The notes beneath the pieces are model-generated. The model did no database searches. It was not told where the DNA came from and saw only the letters and a program-made list of their open reading frames with translations. A program made the position numbers and the translations under genes. A stretch of 46,282 bases of DNA from a virus, in IMG/VR virus record IMGVR_UViG_3300012210_000010, positions 1-46,282 of that record; one strand, 5' to 3'. Of the stretch, positions 22,430 through 29,340 are shown in pieces; the stretch's first letter is position 1; each line of letters begins with the position of its first letter.

Positions 22430-22750
22430 TCAGTTGCTCAGGCCGGAGTGTCCGACGTCGTCGGCCGAGGTGATCTGGGTCAAATTTCCCGCGCCGATCG
22501 CAGTGTAGAGCTTGCCAGCCGGATCGAGCAGCAGCTCCATGCCCTGCAGCCACGTAGTCGACCCACCGGCCGCGCCAGCTCCGCTGCCCCATGTGCCCAC
22601 GCCTGCGGGACCGTAGCTGCCGGTACCGAAGTTCGCGGGCGCGCCGACGCCGACGGCGGTGGACGCCGTGCCGGAGTTGTTGTCGTCCGGGAGGAACGTC
22701 CCAGACGTCACCGTGATCTTGGAGTTCAGGCGGTAGCGGTTGATCGCCAT
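22430..22750 (-). CDS. Small head-region protein with TAIGAGN motif
   Basis: A 106-residue, Gly-rich protein starting at the ATG at 22750, overlapping the preceding stop by one base. It opens with INRYRLNSKITVTSGTFLP, has a Gly/Ala-rich low-complexity middle and then TTWLQGMELLLDPAGKLYTAIGAGNLT, ending GHSGLSN. The TAIGxGN signature recurs in two other small head genes. No membrane segment or metal site. Possibly a head decoration or connector accessory; inference. Confidence 0.7.
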   Translation of the reverse strand: MAINRYRLNSKITVTSGTFLPDDNNSGTASTAVGVGAPANFGTGSYGPAGVGTWGSGAGAAGGSTTWLQGMELLLDPAGKLYTAIGAGNLTQITSADDVGHSGLSN

Positions 22751-23409
22751 CAGAACCCCCAGCCTGGCGCGGCCGGGACAGCCTCGCCGACCCCGGAACC
22801 GGAGTAGGCGGAGGTGAGCACCAGATCGCCGAAGCTCTTGGCGGTGTTGTGGGCGTTCGCGAAACCGGGGGCCGCGATCACGATCGAGGTCGCGGTCGAG
22901 CCTGAGCCGACGGTCACGATCTCCGACAGCGCGGCGTCGCTGAAGTACAGCGACTCGCCAGCCGTGAACGCGGCTCCGCCCGCGGCGATCGGGAGCGCCA
23001 CCGCGTTGGCCGCCACCGAGCCGTTGCTGACGGGTAGGACCCACGTCCATGTGCCGACCACGGAGTACGTGACCGAGATGGTGCCGCCTGCGGGCACGGC
23101 GTAGGCCGCGTTGGTGGTGCCGACCTGGACGCCGTTGACGTAGACGAAGGTCAGCGTGAACCCGCTCAGGGTCACGATGACGATCGAGCCCTTGGTGTTG
23201 GTGACCAGGTTGGTGGTCGCCGTGCCGCTGGCGGGAACGCCGGGTGCGGATCCGACGGTCACCAGGCCGGGCGTGAACTGCCACTCACAGCCAGCACACC
23301 GGGAGATGGTCCCGTTGATGTTGACCATGTTGTGCCGCACGCGAGTACCGCACCGCGGACAGACCACCACGGCGGCCACCGGCTCGCTCGGAATCCCAGA
23401 CGACGCCAC
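22750..23409 (-). CDS. Head-region protein with zinc knuckle and beta domain
   Basis: A 219-residue protein with start GTG 23409. Residues 17-41 have two Cys pairs (C17-x-x-C20 and C38-x-x-C41) spaced like a zinc ribbon (VCPRCGTRVRHNM, then SRCAGC). Residues 64-126 form a beta domain related to that of the protein at 20853-21275 (NTKGSIVIVTLSGFTLTFVY, QVGTTN, VPAGGTISVTY, GTWTW). The C-terminal 90 residues are another Ala/Val/Gly beta part. Zinc-ribbon plus beta modules suggest a surface or assembly role. It lies among capsid genes. Confidence 0.7.
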   Translation of the reverse strand: MASSGIPSEPVAAVVVCPRCGTRVRHNMVNINGTISRCAGCEWQFTPGLVTVGSAPGVPASGTATTNLVTNTKGSIVIVTLSGFTLTFVYVNGVQVGTTNAAYAVPAGGTISVTYSVVGTWTWVLPVSNGSVAANAVALPIAAGGAAFTAGESLYFSDAALSEIVTVGSGSTATSIVIAAPGFANAHNTAKSFGDLVLTSAYSGSGVGEAVPAAPGWGF

Positions 23410-23417
23410 GGCTCACC

Positions 23418-23813
23418 TCACCCGGTCCCGGCACGCGCTCCCGCGCGGGCACGCCGCGGCGGCAGGTCCACCGCTTCCTCCATCGGCTTCTGCTCGCTGT
23501 CCGGCTGCGGCTCGGCCATCTCCGGGATCTTCTGCAGAACCTGGACGCCGCTGGAGCCGCCGGGGTCCGGACGGACACCGGCCGGGGGGCCGAACTGCCG
23601 GTTGGAGAGCATCCGCGGCAGGATCTGCGGCATCTCCTGGCTCTGCTCCTCGATCCGGCGGATCCGCGGCGGACCGTACTTCGGGTTGAGCAGGTTCTGC
23701 ACCCGGGACTCGTCCGCCTCGAACGTCTCGCCGGGCGTGATCAGGTCGGACTGCTTGTCGACGTCGCCCTTGCGGGGCAACGAGATGTTCATCAGTGCCT
23801 GCCAGCGCGGCAT
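23418..23813 (-). CDS. Head-region protein with Pro/Arg-rich tail
   Basis: A 131-residue protein taken from the ATG at 23813, two bases after the capsid stop; the longer frame to 24176 lies inside the capsid gene. The first 50 residues (WQALMNISLPRKGD, DLITPGETFEADESRVQNLLN) have the short strand-G-helix layout of a small phage domain found next to capsid genes. The remaining 80 are rich in Pro, Glu, Gln and Arg and likely flexible. Function unknown; perhaps a head-completion accessory. Confidence 0.65.
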   Translation of the reverse strand: MPRWQALMNISLPRKGDVDKQSDLITPGETFEADESRVQNLLNPKYGPPRIRRIEEQSQEMPQILPRMLSNRQFGPPAGVRPDPGGSSGVQVLQKIPEMAEPQPDSEQKPMEEAVDLPPRRARAGARAGTG

Positions 23814-23815
23814 CC

Positions 23816-24727
23816 TCACACCCCCGACAGAAGGCAGACGGCGAGCGGCTGGTCCAGGCCGATGGCGCTGGCCCGCTGCGTGTCCGACCGCCAGGTCTTG
23901 CGGGGCTCGTCCCGGTACAGCGGACCCGCGAGGAACGGCAGCTCGTCGGCGTAGAAACCGGCGCGGTGCCGCTGCATGATGATCGCGTTGCCAGCCGGGA
24001 CCTGCCGGGAGACCAGCGTGTCCAGGTTGAAGATCTTCTGCGGCAGCATGCCCGTGTACAGCAGGTTCTCCGACGCGATGTCGCCGATGTACGGCGCGGC
24101 GAACGTGCTGCTCTGCAGCAGCGTGTTCTTCGTGCCGTGGTTGATGATCAGCGTGTCGGCTTCGAAGCCAAGCCACTGCGTGACCCCGGAGGGGCTCACG
24201 ATGTTGGCGTTCTCCACCAGGTAGCAGCCCTGGGCGATGTCGGCGCGGATCGTCGCCGAGGCGGACGACCAGGCGTTCGACACGGCGAGGGTCTGGATCG
24301 AGGCGTTGGCCACCACGGCGGAGTAGAAAGCCGTGTTCCAGCTGTAGACCATCGTGTTCTTGACCTGCAGCAGCTGGCGGGTCACCGGGTCGATGGTCTG
24401 ACGGCGGCGCATCTCGTCGGAGACCATGATCGCCATCGCGCGCTCGTGGGTGAACACCACGCGCGGGATGCCGATGGAGGTCGGCACGACAGGGACCTCA
24501 CCGAACTCGGGCCGGACCTCGGGGTAGTCGTCCGCGTACAGCGGCGTCGACTCCGAGTACCGGACCGCGCCGCTCGGTGCGGCACCGCCGTTGCGCAGCA
24601 CCGAGTCCACGATGAACTCGTTCTGCGTGATGTCCAGGATCAGCGCCGGGATGACCAGCGGATCCTTCAGTAGCTCATTGACGGTGATCCTCGGTGAATC
24701 CGAGTAACCGCGCGCACCAGTCGGCAT
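23816..24727 (-). CDS. Major capsid protein (HK97 fold)
   Basis: A 303-residue protein. The layout is typical: an N-terminal arm (ITVNELLKDPLVIPALILDI), the E-loop region (SESTPLYADDYPEVRPEFGEVP), the spine helix around HERAMAIMVSDEMRRRQTID, a P domain with WNTAFYSAVVANASIQTLAV, then the A domain with ADTLIINHGTKNTLL and a C-terminal part ending in LAVCLLSGV. AGAGAGGGGTGA precedes the ATG. It follows a decoration protein and a protease-scaffold gene, which is the expected order. The protein forms the icosahedral shell. Start is clear and length is typical. Confidence 0.9.
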   Translation of the reverse strand: MPTGARGYSDSPRITVNELLKDPLVIPALILDITQNEFIVDSVLRNGGAAPSGAVRYSESTPLYADDYPEVRPEFGEVPVVPTSIGIPRVVFTHERAMAIMVSDEMRRRQTIDPVTRQLLQVKNTMVYSWNTAFYSAVVANASIQTLAVSNAWSSASATIRADIAQGCYLVENANIVSPSGVTQWLGFEADTLIINHGTKNTLLQSSTFAAPYIGDIASENLLYTGMLPQKIFNLDTLVSRQVPAGNAIIMQRHRAGFYADELPFLAGPLYRDEPRKTWRSDTQRASAIGLDQPLAVCLLSGV

Positions 24728-24744
24728 CGATAGTCACCCCTCTC

Positions 24745-25242
24745 TCAGTAGATCCGGGCCCGGCCCAGGAAGTAGGTGCTGCCGCCGATGAGCGTGTTGG
24801 CGGCGAGCATTCCGGCCGTGATCCCGCCGGGGTGGGTGCACTTGCCAACGATCTTGTTCGGGTCGGTGGCGGCGTTGTTGAACACCACCGTTCCGTTCGT
24901 GGTGCCACTGATGACCAGCAGGTCACCCTCGGACACCACGCCCTGGTACCACACCCAGATGTCCACCATGCCGTAGTAGACGGCGGTGTAGTCGTCCAGC
25001 ACGCTGATGTCGATCGCGGGCTGGCCGTAGGTGTTCGCCGCGCCGGTCTGCACCGCGATGGTGTTGGCATCCTTGCCCGCCACGCCCAGGTAGTACCTGG
25101 TGTTGGCGGCCGAGCAGGGCGCGACGGTCAGGTCGGTGGCCGATCCGATGGTCGTCGGGCAGACGATCATCCCGCCGATGACAAGCGTGGACACCTGCTT
25201 GTTCATCGGCCCTTGCTTGTAGTGCGGGAGAACCGCGGTCAT
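24745..25242 (-). CDS. Capsid decoration-like protein
   Basis: A 165-residue protein, small-residue rich and beta-type, just before the major capsid gene. Segments QVSTLVIGGMIVCPTTIG, RYYLGVAGKDANTIAV and EGDLLVISG resemble DUF2190-like head decoration proteins, which bind the capsid surface and stabilise it. The C-terminus has AGMLAANTLIGGSTYFLGRARI. GGAGG stands upstream of the ATG. Function by family resemblance and position. Confidence 0.75.
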   Translation of the reverse strand: MTAVLPHYKQGPMNKQVSTLVIGGMIVCPTTIGSATDLTVAPCSAANTRYYLGVAGKDANTIAVQTGAANTYGQPAIDISVLDDYTAVYYGMVDIWVWYQGVVSEGDLLVISGTTNGTVVFNNAATDPNKIVGKCTHPGGITAGMLAANTLIGGSTYFLGRARIY

Positions 25243-25255
25243 CGGCTCAGCCTCC

Positions 25256-25459
25256 TCAGACTCCGTTGCTCACGGCGAACGATTCGCCGCTCGACTCGCG
25301 TGTCGTCGCCGTGGACACCGCGCGCAGGTTGCCCCCGCCGATCGCCGTGACCTCAGCGGCGCTGAGCTCCAACACCTCGCGCGTGTGGATCACACGCGGA
25401 GGCTGGCCGTAGCCCGAACCGGCGACCGTAGTTGCCACGGTCACGACGTAGCGCGGCAT
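25256..25459 (-). CDS. Small head-region protein with TAIGGGN motif
   Basis: A 67-residue protein from the ATG at 25459, four bases after the protease stop. It has RYVVTVATTV at the start, IHTREVLELSAAEVTAIGGGN in the middle and ends AVSNGV. The layout, two strands then helix and TAIGxGN, repeats in the genes at 21275 and 22430. Unknown function; probably a head accessory. Confidence 0.7.
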   Translation of the reverse strand: MPRYVVTVATTVAGSGYGQPPRVIHTREVLELSAAEVTAIGGGNLRAVSTATTRESSGESFAVSNGV

Positions 25460-25463
25460 CGGG

Positions 25464-26639
25464 TCACCCGCCGAACATCTGCGCGCGGGCACGGGACACG
25501 ACGTCGTCGCGTTCCTGCTGCGCGACGCCCTGCTGGTCGGGCTCGTCCATCGCCGAGCCCATCTCGACCGACAGATCCATCATCTTGGCGGCCTTGGCGT
25601 ACTCGGAGAGCACCTTGCGCATGATCTGCCCGGCGTCGACCGCCTTGCCGTTCGAGAGGTCGACGGTGTGGCCCGTCCCCTCCAGCAGCGGCCTGGCCAG
25701 CTCCACGATGAACGGCGGGACGCCGGAGTCGCGCACGAGCCGGGCCCTCTCGGCCTCGTACCGCTGGCCGTCCAGCTCGGTGGTGATCACCGAGAGCTGC
25801 CGCGCGTTCTCGTCGGCGCGGACGTTGGCCATCTCGATCGCCATCGCGGCCTGGTTGGACAGGCCGGGGGCCATGGCGGCCACCTCGCCCTCGAACTCGG
25901 CCTGAAGTTCGGCCAGCTCGTCGGCAGGCATGTCGGCGATGAGCTGCGCCAGCTCCTCGTCGCTCAGCTCCTCGCTGCCGTCGCCGGTCAGCAGACCGAG
26001 GTCTGAACCGGCGAGTGCCACGAGAGCGTCGATCTTGTCTTCGGGGAGCTGCAGCAGCTTCGCGAGCTGTCCGCGCTCCTCAGCAGTGAACTGCTCACCA
26101 GACACTGTCTTCTCCTCGCCCGTGAAACTGAATGTTGAAAGATCCAGAACCGTCTCGACGTCGTTGGACGCCTCGACCGCCTGCCAGCCGCCGAGTCCGG
26201 GAATGCGCGGATCGAGAGTGCCGAGCACGTGCTGGACGGCGGCGGTGAAGAACTTGCCGTCACTGCGCGCGTAGTCCTCCACGATCCTGGCGGACACCCC
26301 GAGGTTCGGGTTCTCCTTCAGGACCTTCTCGCCGCGCTCGGTGGCCGCGAGCTTGATGTACAGCCCGTCAGGCTCCAGATCGAACGAGGTGACCTCGCCG
26401 CCGAACCGCTCGACGTCGTTGGTGTGGCTGTTGTCGTTCCCAGCCAGCTGGAACGGCACCTGGTCATAGGCGCGCTCACGGAACGACTGAGCCAGCCCGG
26501 CCAGGTAGTCACGGGTGAAGTGCAGCGTCCGGCCCTTGTAGTCGACGTCGCCGACGGGCAGAACGCGCTTACGCCACACACGGCCGCTGAGTTCGACGGC
26601 GCGAGCGCCGGTGAACGGAGTCAGGACGGCCGTGGTCAC
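25464..26639 (-). CDS. Capsid maturation protease fused to scaffold
   Basis: A 391-residue protein from GTG 26639 (GTGA overlap). Residues 1-150 look like a prohead protease: VPFQLAGNDNSHTNDVERFG with His72, NLGVSARI with Ser116, and VQHVLGTLDPRIPG with His137, together a possible Ser-His-His set as in assemblin-type proteases. Residues 175-391 are acidic, helical and low in aromatics (EEVSDEELAQL-like), ideal for a scaffold that is digested during maturation. It lies directly before the decoration and capsid genes. The catalytic residues are proposed by pattern. Confidence 0.8.
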   Translation of the reverse strand: MTTAVLTPFTGARAVELSGRVWRKRVLPVGDVDYKGRTLHFTRDYLAGLAQSFRERAYDQVPFQLAGNDNSHTNDVERFGGEVTSFDLEPDGLYIKLAATERGEKVLKENPNLGVSARIVEDYARSDGKFFTAAVQHVLGTLDPRIPGLGGWQAVEASNDVETVLDLSTFSFTGEEKTVSGEQFTAEERGQLAKLLQLPEDKIDALVALAGSDLGLLTGDGSEELSDEELAQLIADMPADELAELQAEFEGEVAAMAPGLSNQAAMAIEMANVRADENARQLSVITTELDGQRYEAERARLVRDSGVPPFIVELARPLLEGTGHTVDLSNGKAVDAGQIMRKVLSEYAKAAKMMDLSVEMGSAMDEPDQQGVAQQERDDVVSRARAQMFGG

Positions 26640-27640
26640 TTGGCGCCCATATTCTGGGCCCGCTTGGCGAACGCGAGGGCGCGCTCAGCCGGGAAGCCAC
26701 GGCCCTTCAGCTTGGCGTAGATCGCCTTGCCCTTCGGCGTCAGGCCGTCCATGTTGTCAGCTCCGGAGGTGTCTCCGCTGCCGGACTTGGTGACCCGCGG
26801 GCCGTCTCCGGCCGACACCGTCGGGGTGGCCAGCGCGCTGATCGCCGGGACGCCGAACTTCTCCATCAGCGGCGTCTGCTGCGGGGGCTGCGCGTAGGGG
26901 ACCGCGGATGTGGAACGGTCGAACGTGGTCGACCCGCGGTTCCAGGTGCCGAGCAGCTCCATGAGCGCGGCCCGCTGGTGCGTGTGCCCGATCAGCGTGT
27001 TGCCGCCGTCGGGGGTGGCCGCCCAGCTGCCGTCGCCCTGCCGCTTGATCGATCCGATGTCCACGCCGCCGCGGCGGTGCCGCACCTGCGCGCTGCCGTC
27101 GGACCCGCGGCTGATCAGCACGTCCCACGGACTGGTCACGGGCATCCGCCGGGACAGGCCGACCGCCTGACCGCCGGTGTTGGACATGGACCCGTAGTTG
27201 CCGGTCCGCGACCCGACGCCGAGGCGCTGGGCCTGGAACCCGGTCGACTTCTGGCTGCCGAGCTGCGGGGTGCGCAGCTTGGACGATCCGCTCTCGAAGC
27301 CGGGGACGCCGCTCGATGAGGATCGGCCGTCGTTCATCTGGCCACCGGCCGTGTATCCGTCCCCGGTGCCGGTGTGCGTGTGCGCGAGCGACGCGAAGTC
27401 ATGACGGTGGGTCACGACGTGGCTGTGCTCGTAGCCGCCCTCTTCCGAGGCGAGACCGAGGGTGTTGCTGTGCGACTGGCCCGCCTGCGCCAGCTTCGCC
27501 ATGCCCTTGCGCCCGTACTTCTTCCGGCCGATGTACGCGGCCAGTGCGTCGGGATTGTGCGCGCCGCGTGCTGCCAGGGCACCCGACAGCTTGTCGAAGT
27601 TGGCTCCTGATCCCGGTGGGGCTCCGGCGTACGTCGCCAT
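26636..27640 (-). CDS. Head-associated protein of unknown function
   Basis: A 334-residue protein from the ATG at 27640 (GGAGG ten bases upstream). N-terminal ALAAYIGRKKYGRKGMAKL and C-terminal LTPKGKAIYAKLKGRGFPAERALAFAKRAQ are two basic helical motifs that recur in actinophage head-module proteins; between them is a Gly/Ser/His-rich region with repeated His (EHSHVVTHRHDFASLAHTHT). Its stop overlaps the protease start (GTGA). It is likely a virion or assembly protein placed with scaffold and capsid. The His-rich segment could bind metal. Confidence 0.65.
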   Translation of the reverse strand: MATYAGAPPGSGANFDKLSGALAARGAHNPDALAAYIGRKKYGRKGMAKLAQAGQSHSNTLGLASEEGGYEHSHVVTHRHDFASLAHTHTGTGDGYTAGGQMNDGRSSSSGVPGFESGSSKLRTPQLGSQKSTGFQAQRLGVGSRTGNYGSMSNTGGQAVGLSRRMPVTSPWDVLISRGSDGSAQVRHRRGGVDIGSIKRQGDGSWAATPDGGNTLIGHTHQRAALMELLGTWNRGSTTFDRSTSAVPYAQPPQQTPLMEKFGVPAISALATPTVSAGDGPRVTKSGSGDTSGADNMDGLTPKGKAIYAKLKGRGFPAERALAFAKRAQNMGAK

Positions 27641-27761
27641 GTGGCCTATCCTCCCGTGCGCGCTTGCGCAGAGATCGTCTCTGGGGGCATGGTACCGCCT
27701 GGCAGGCAAGACAGCACCTGCCTCTCATGAGCTCGTTGATCCGGAGGGACGCCGAGGCGGT
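27641..27761 (-). promoter_or_regulatory. Short non-coding stretch with two hairpins
   Basis: If the coding frame of the preceding gene ends at 27762 (see that entry), this is one of the longer gaps in the head module. It holds an inverted repeat at 27669-27683 (CAGAGA, three-base loop, TCTCTG) and another at 27701-27722 (GGCAGG/CCTGCC, ten-base loop). The GGAGG ribosome binding site of the next gene is at the left end. No T-run follows, so a terminator is not clear. I see no obvious promoter. Confidence 0.35.
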
Positions 27762-29340
27762 CTACCAGTTCTCGACGCCAGTCGTTTCGCCGCTCTCCGG
27801 CGAGGTCGATTCGGGCTGCCTGCTCCGTAATTCCCGAGCCAGCTGCAGGGCCGCGGCCTTCCGCTCGGGCTCGGGCATATCGGCGTAGCCAGGAGGGATG
27901 CTCAGAAACTCCCGGCGAGGAGTGCTCGGTGACGCCGCCGCCTGTTCCGCCTGTGTCAATTTCCTGACCTCCTGCCACATCCCAGATAGCGAGCTGGTCC
28001 CGGCTCTTGCCCGCGCCGATCGCCTCGGTGCGATCGGCGATGTTCTCCGACGGGTCCAACCACAGCTTACCGTCGCTGACCCATCCGCCGAGGTGGACGC
28101 CGGGTCGCTTGAAGGCCTCCCGCTCGGACATCAGGAACTTGTCGATGGCGTCGGCAAGCTGCTTCTCGTCCTTCATGATCGTGTCGGGGTACTGGTGCGT
28201 GTGGCCCGGCAACGCGACCATGAATCCTCCGGTCGGCGCCTTCCCCGTTTTCGGATCGAGCGAGAAGCCCATCGGGTCGACGTGCGGAGCCATCACGCCG
28301 CCGGACGTGGACCACCGGCCGTGCGCGTCCCGGAGTTGGTCCTCCCAGCCGAAGTCCAACTCCATCGACAGCGCCGTGGTGCCGGACGCCGTGGCGATGT
28401 TCTGCTGCTGCGCGTGTGCGATCCAGGTCTTCCACGCGTTGGCGGTGCGGGTGCCCCGGCCCTTCGCCATCCCCTTCAACTTCGGGTCCGTGACGGCGGC
28501 GTCCTGGGCCTCGTTCGCCTGTTGCTGGACCAGCCAGGTGATCGCCTGCATCTGGCTTGGTGTGATCGTACGGCCCTCGCGCTTGCTGGCCTCGATCGCT
28601 GCCTTGCGGTACTCGTCGGCTACCACCTGGTAGTACCGGTCATCGCCGATCGGTGGCTTGTCCTTGTCGCTGAGCCGTTCACCGGCCGCCACGGACAGGG
28701 CGTGCCGGTCGATCACCACCTCGCCGTACGGGTCGTTCGGGTCGTCCTGCCCCTTGTTCTCGATCAGCCGGGCGAAGGCGTTGGTCTTGGGCGCTGGCAG
28801 CGCCTCGTCGAAGCTCTTGCCGTCGAAGATCTTCTGAGCGGCGTTGGCGTGCGACTGCATCACGGTCGCGCCCTCGTGCGGGCCGATAGGACGGCCGAGT
28901 TCGACCGAGCGCGCGGCGTTGAACATGTTGACCGGCCATGACGTCTGCGGCGAGTAGGCCGAGAGCAGCCCGGCGCCCTTGTACTGGTCTCCATGCGCGA
29001 TGGCACCGGCCACCAGCCCGGCGTCGGCGTACCAGCGCATGCCCTGCTCCTTCTGCCCCTCGTTGGCCATCGAGTAGGCGTGCAGGACGTTGGCGGCCTT
29101 CATCGGGTGTTCCTTGAAGAACGGATGGTCGGCCGGGTCGGGGATCGGCGAGCGCGGGTTGATCAGCCTGCTGTGCGGCGGCACCTGATAGTCGACGCTG
29201 CCGCCCTGGACGTGCGGAGACGGCGACGCTTCTCCAGCGCCTCGGACCCACTGGCCGTGCGCGCCGCGCATCTCGTGCATCCAGGCGTCCTGCCAGCTGC
29301 CCAGCTCGACGGCCTGGCGGCTGATCGAGTCACCGGACAT
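27646..29340 (-). CDS. Large head-associated protein with RDAHGRW modules
   Basis: A 564-residue frame from the ATG at 29340. Residues 20-34 (MHEMRGAHGQWVRG) and about 335-350 (QLRDAHGRWSTSGG) are copies of a short module also found in the next two upstream genes. Residues 60-300 are helical with WYADAGLVAGAIAHGDQY and VIDRHALSVAAGERL; residues 350-480 have PGHTHQYPDTIMKDEKQLAD and end near QLAIWDVAGGQEID. Beyond about residue 470 this frame turns Arg/Pro-rich and unlike a protein, while the +1 frame gives a sensible 72-residue sequence; the true C-terminus may be there. Functions of these head proteins are unknown; MuF-type or internal proteins are the closest analogy. Confidence 0.65.
   Translation of the reverse strand: MSGDSISRQAVELGSWQDAWMHEMRGAHGQWVRGAGEASPSPHVQGGSVDYQVPPHSRLINPRSPIPDPADHPFFKEHPMKAANVLHAYSMANEGQKEQGMRWYADAGLVAGAIAHGDQYKGAGLLSAYSPQTSWPVNMFNAARSVELGRPIGPHEGATVMQSHANAAQKIFDGKSFDEALPAPKTNAFARLIENKGQDDPNDPYGEVVIDRHALSVAAGERLSDKDKPPIGDDRYYQVVADEYRKAAIEASKREGRTITPSQMQAITWLVQQQANEAQDAAVTDPKLKGMAKGRGTRTANAWKTWIAHAQQQNIATASGTTALSMELDFGWEDQLRDAHGRWSTSGGVMAPHVDPMGFSLDPKTGKAPTGGFMVALPGHTHQYPDTIMKDEKQLADAIDKFLMSEREAFKRPGVHLGGWVSDGKLWLDPSENIADRTEAIGAGKSRDQLAIWDVAGGQEIDTGGTGGGVTEHSSPGVSEHPSWLRRYARARAEGRGPAAGSGITEQAARIDLAGERRNDWRRELVDRLGVPPDQRAHERQVLSCLPGGTMPPETISAQARTGG
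27762..27980 (-). CDS. Alternative +1-frame C-terminus or small separate protein
   Basis: A 72-residue frame inside the 3' end of the preceding gene. Its later part (FLSIPPGYADMPEPERKAAA, LQLARELRSRQ) is protein-like, with high GC at third codon positions, and ends TTGVENW, whereas the overlapping frame there looks random. It is +1 relative to the upstream gene. Either the two are joined by a frameshift or a sequencing indel, or this is a separate gene starting at the ATG at 27980, which lacks a good ribosome binding site. Unresolved. Confidence 0.4.
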   Translation of the reverse strand: MWQEVRKLTQAEQAAASPSTPRREFLSIPPGYADMPEPERKAAALQLARELRSRQPESTSPESGETTGVENW

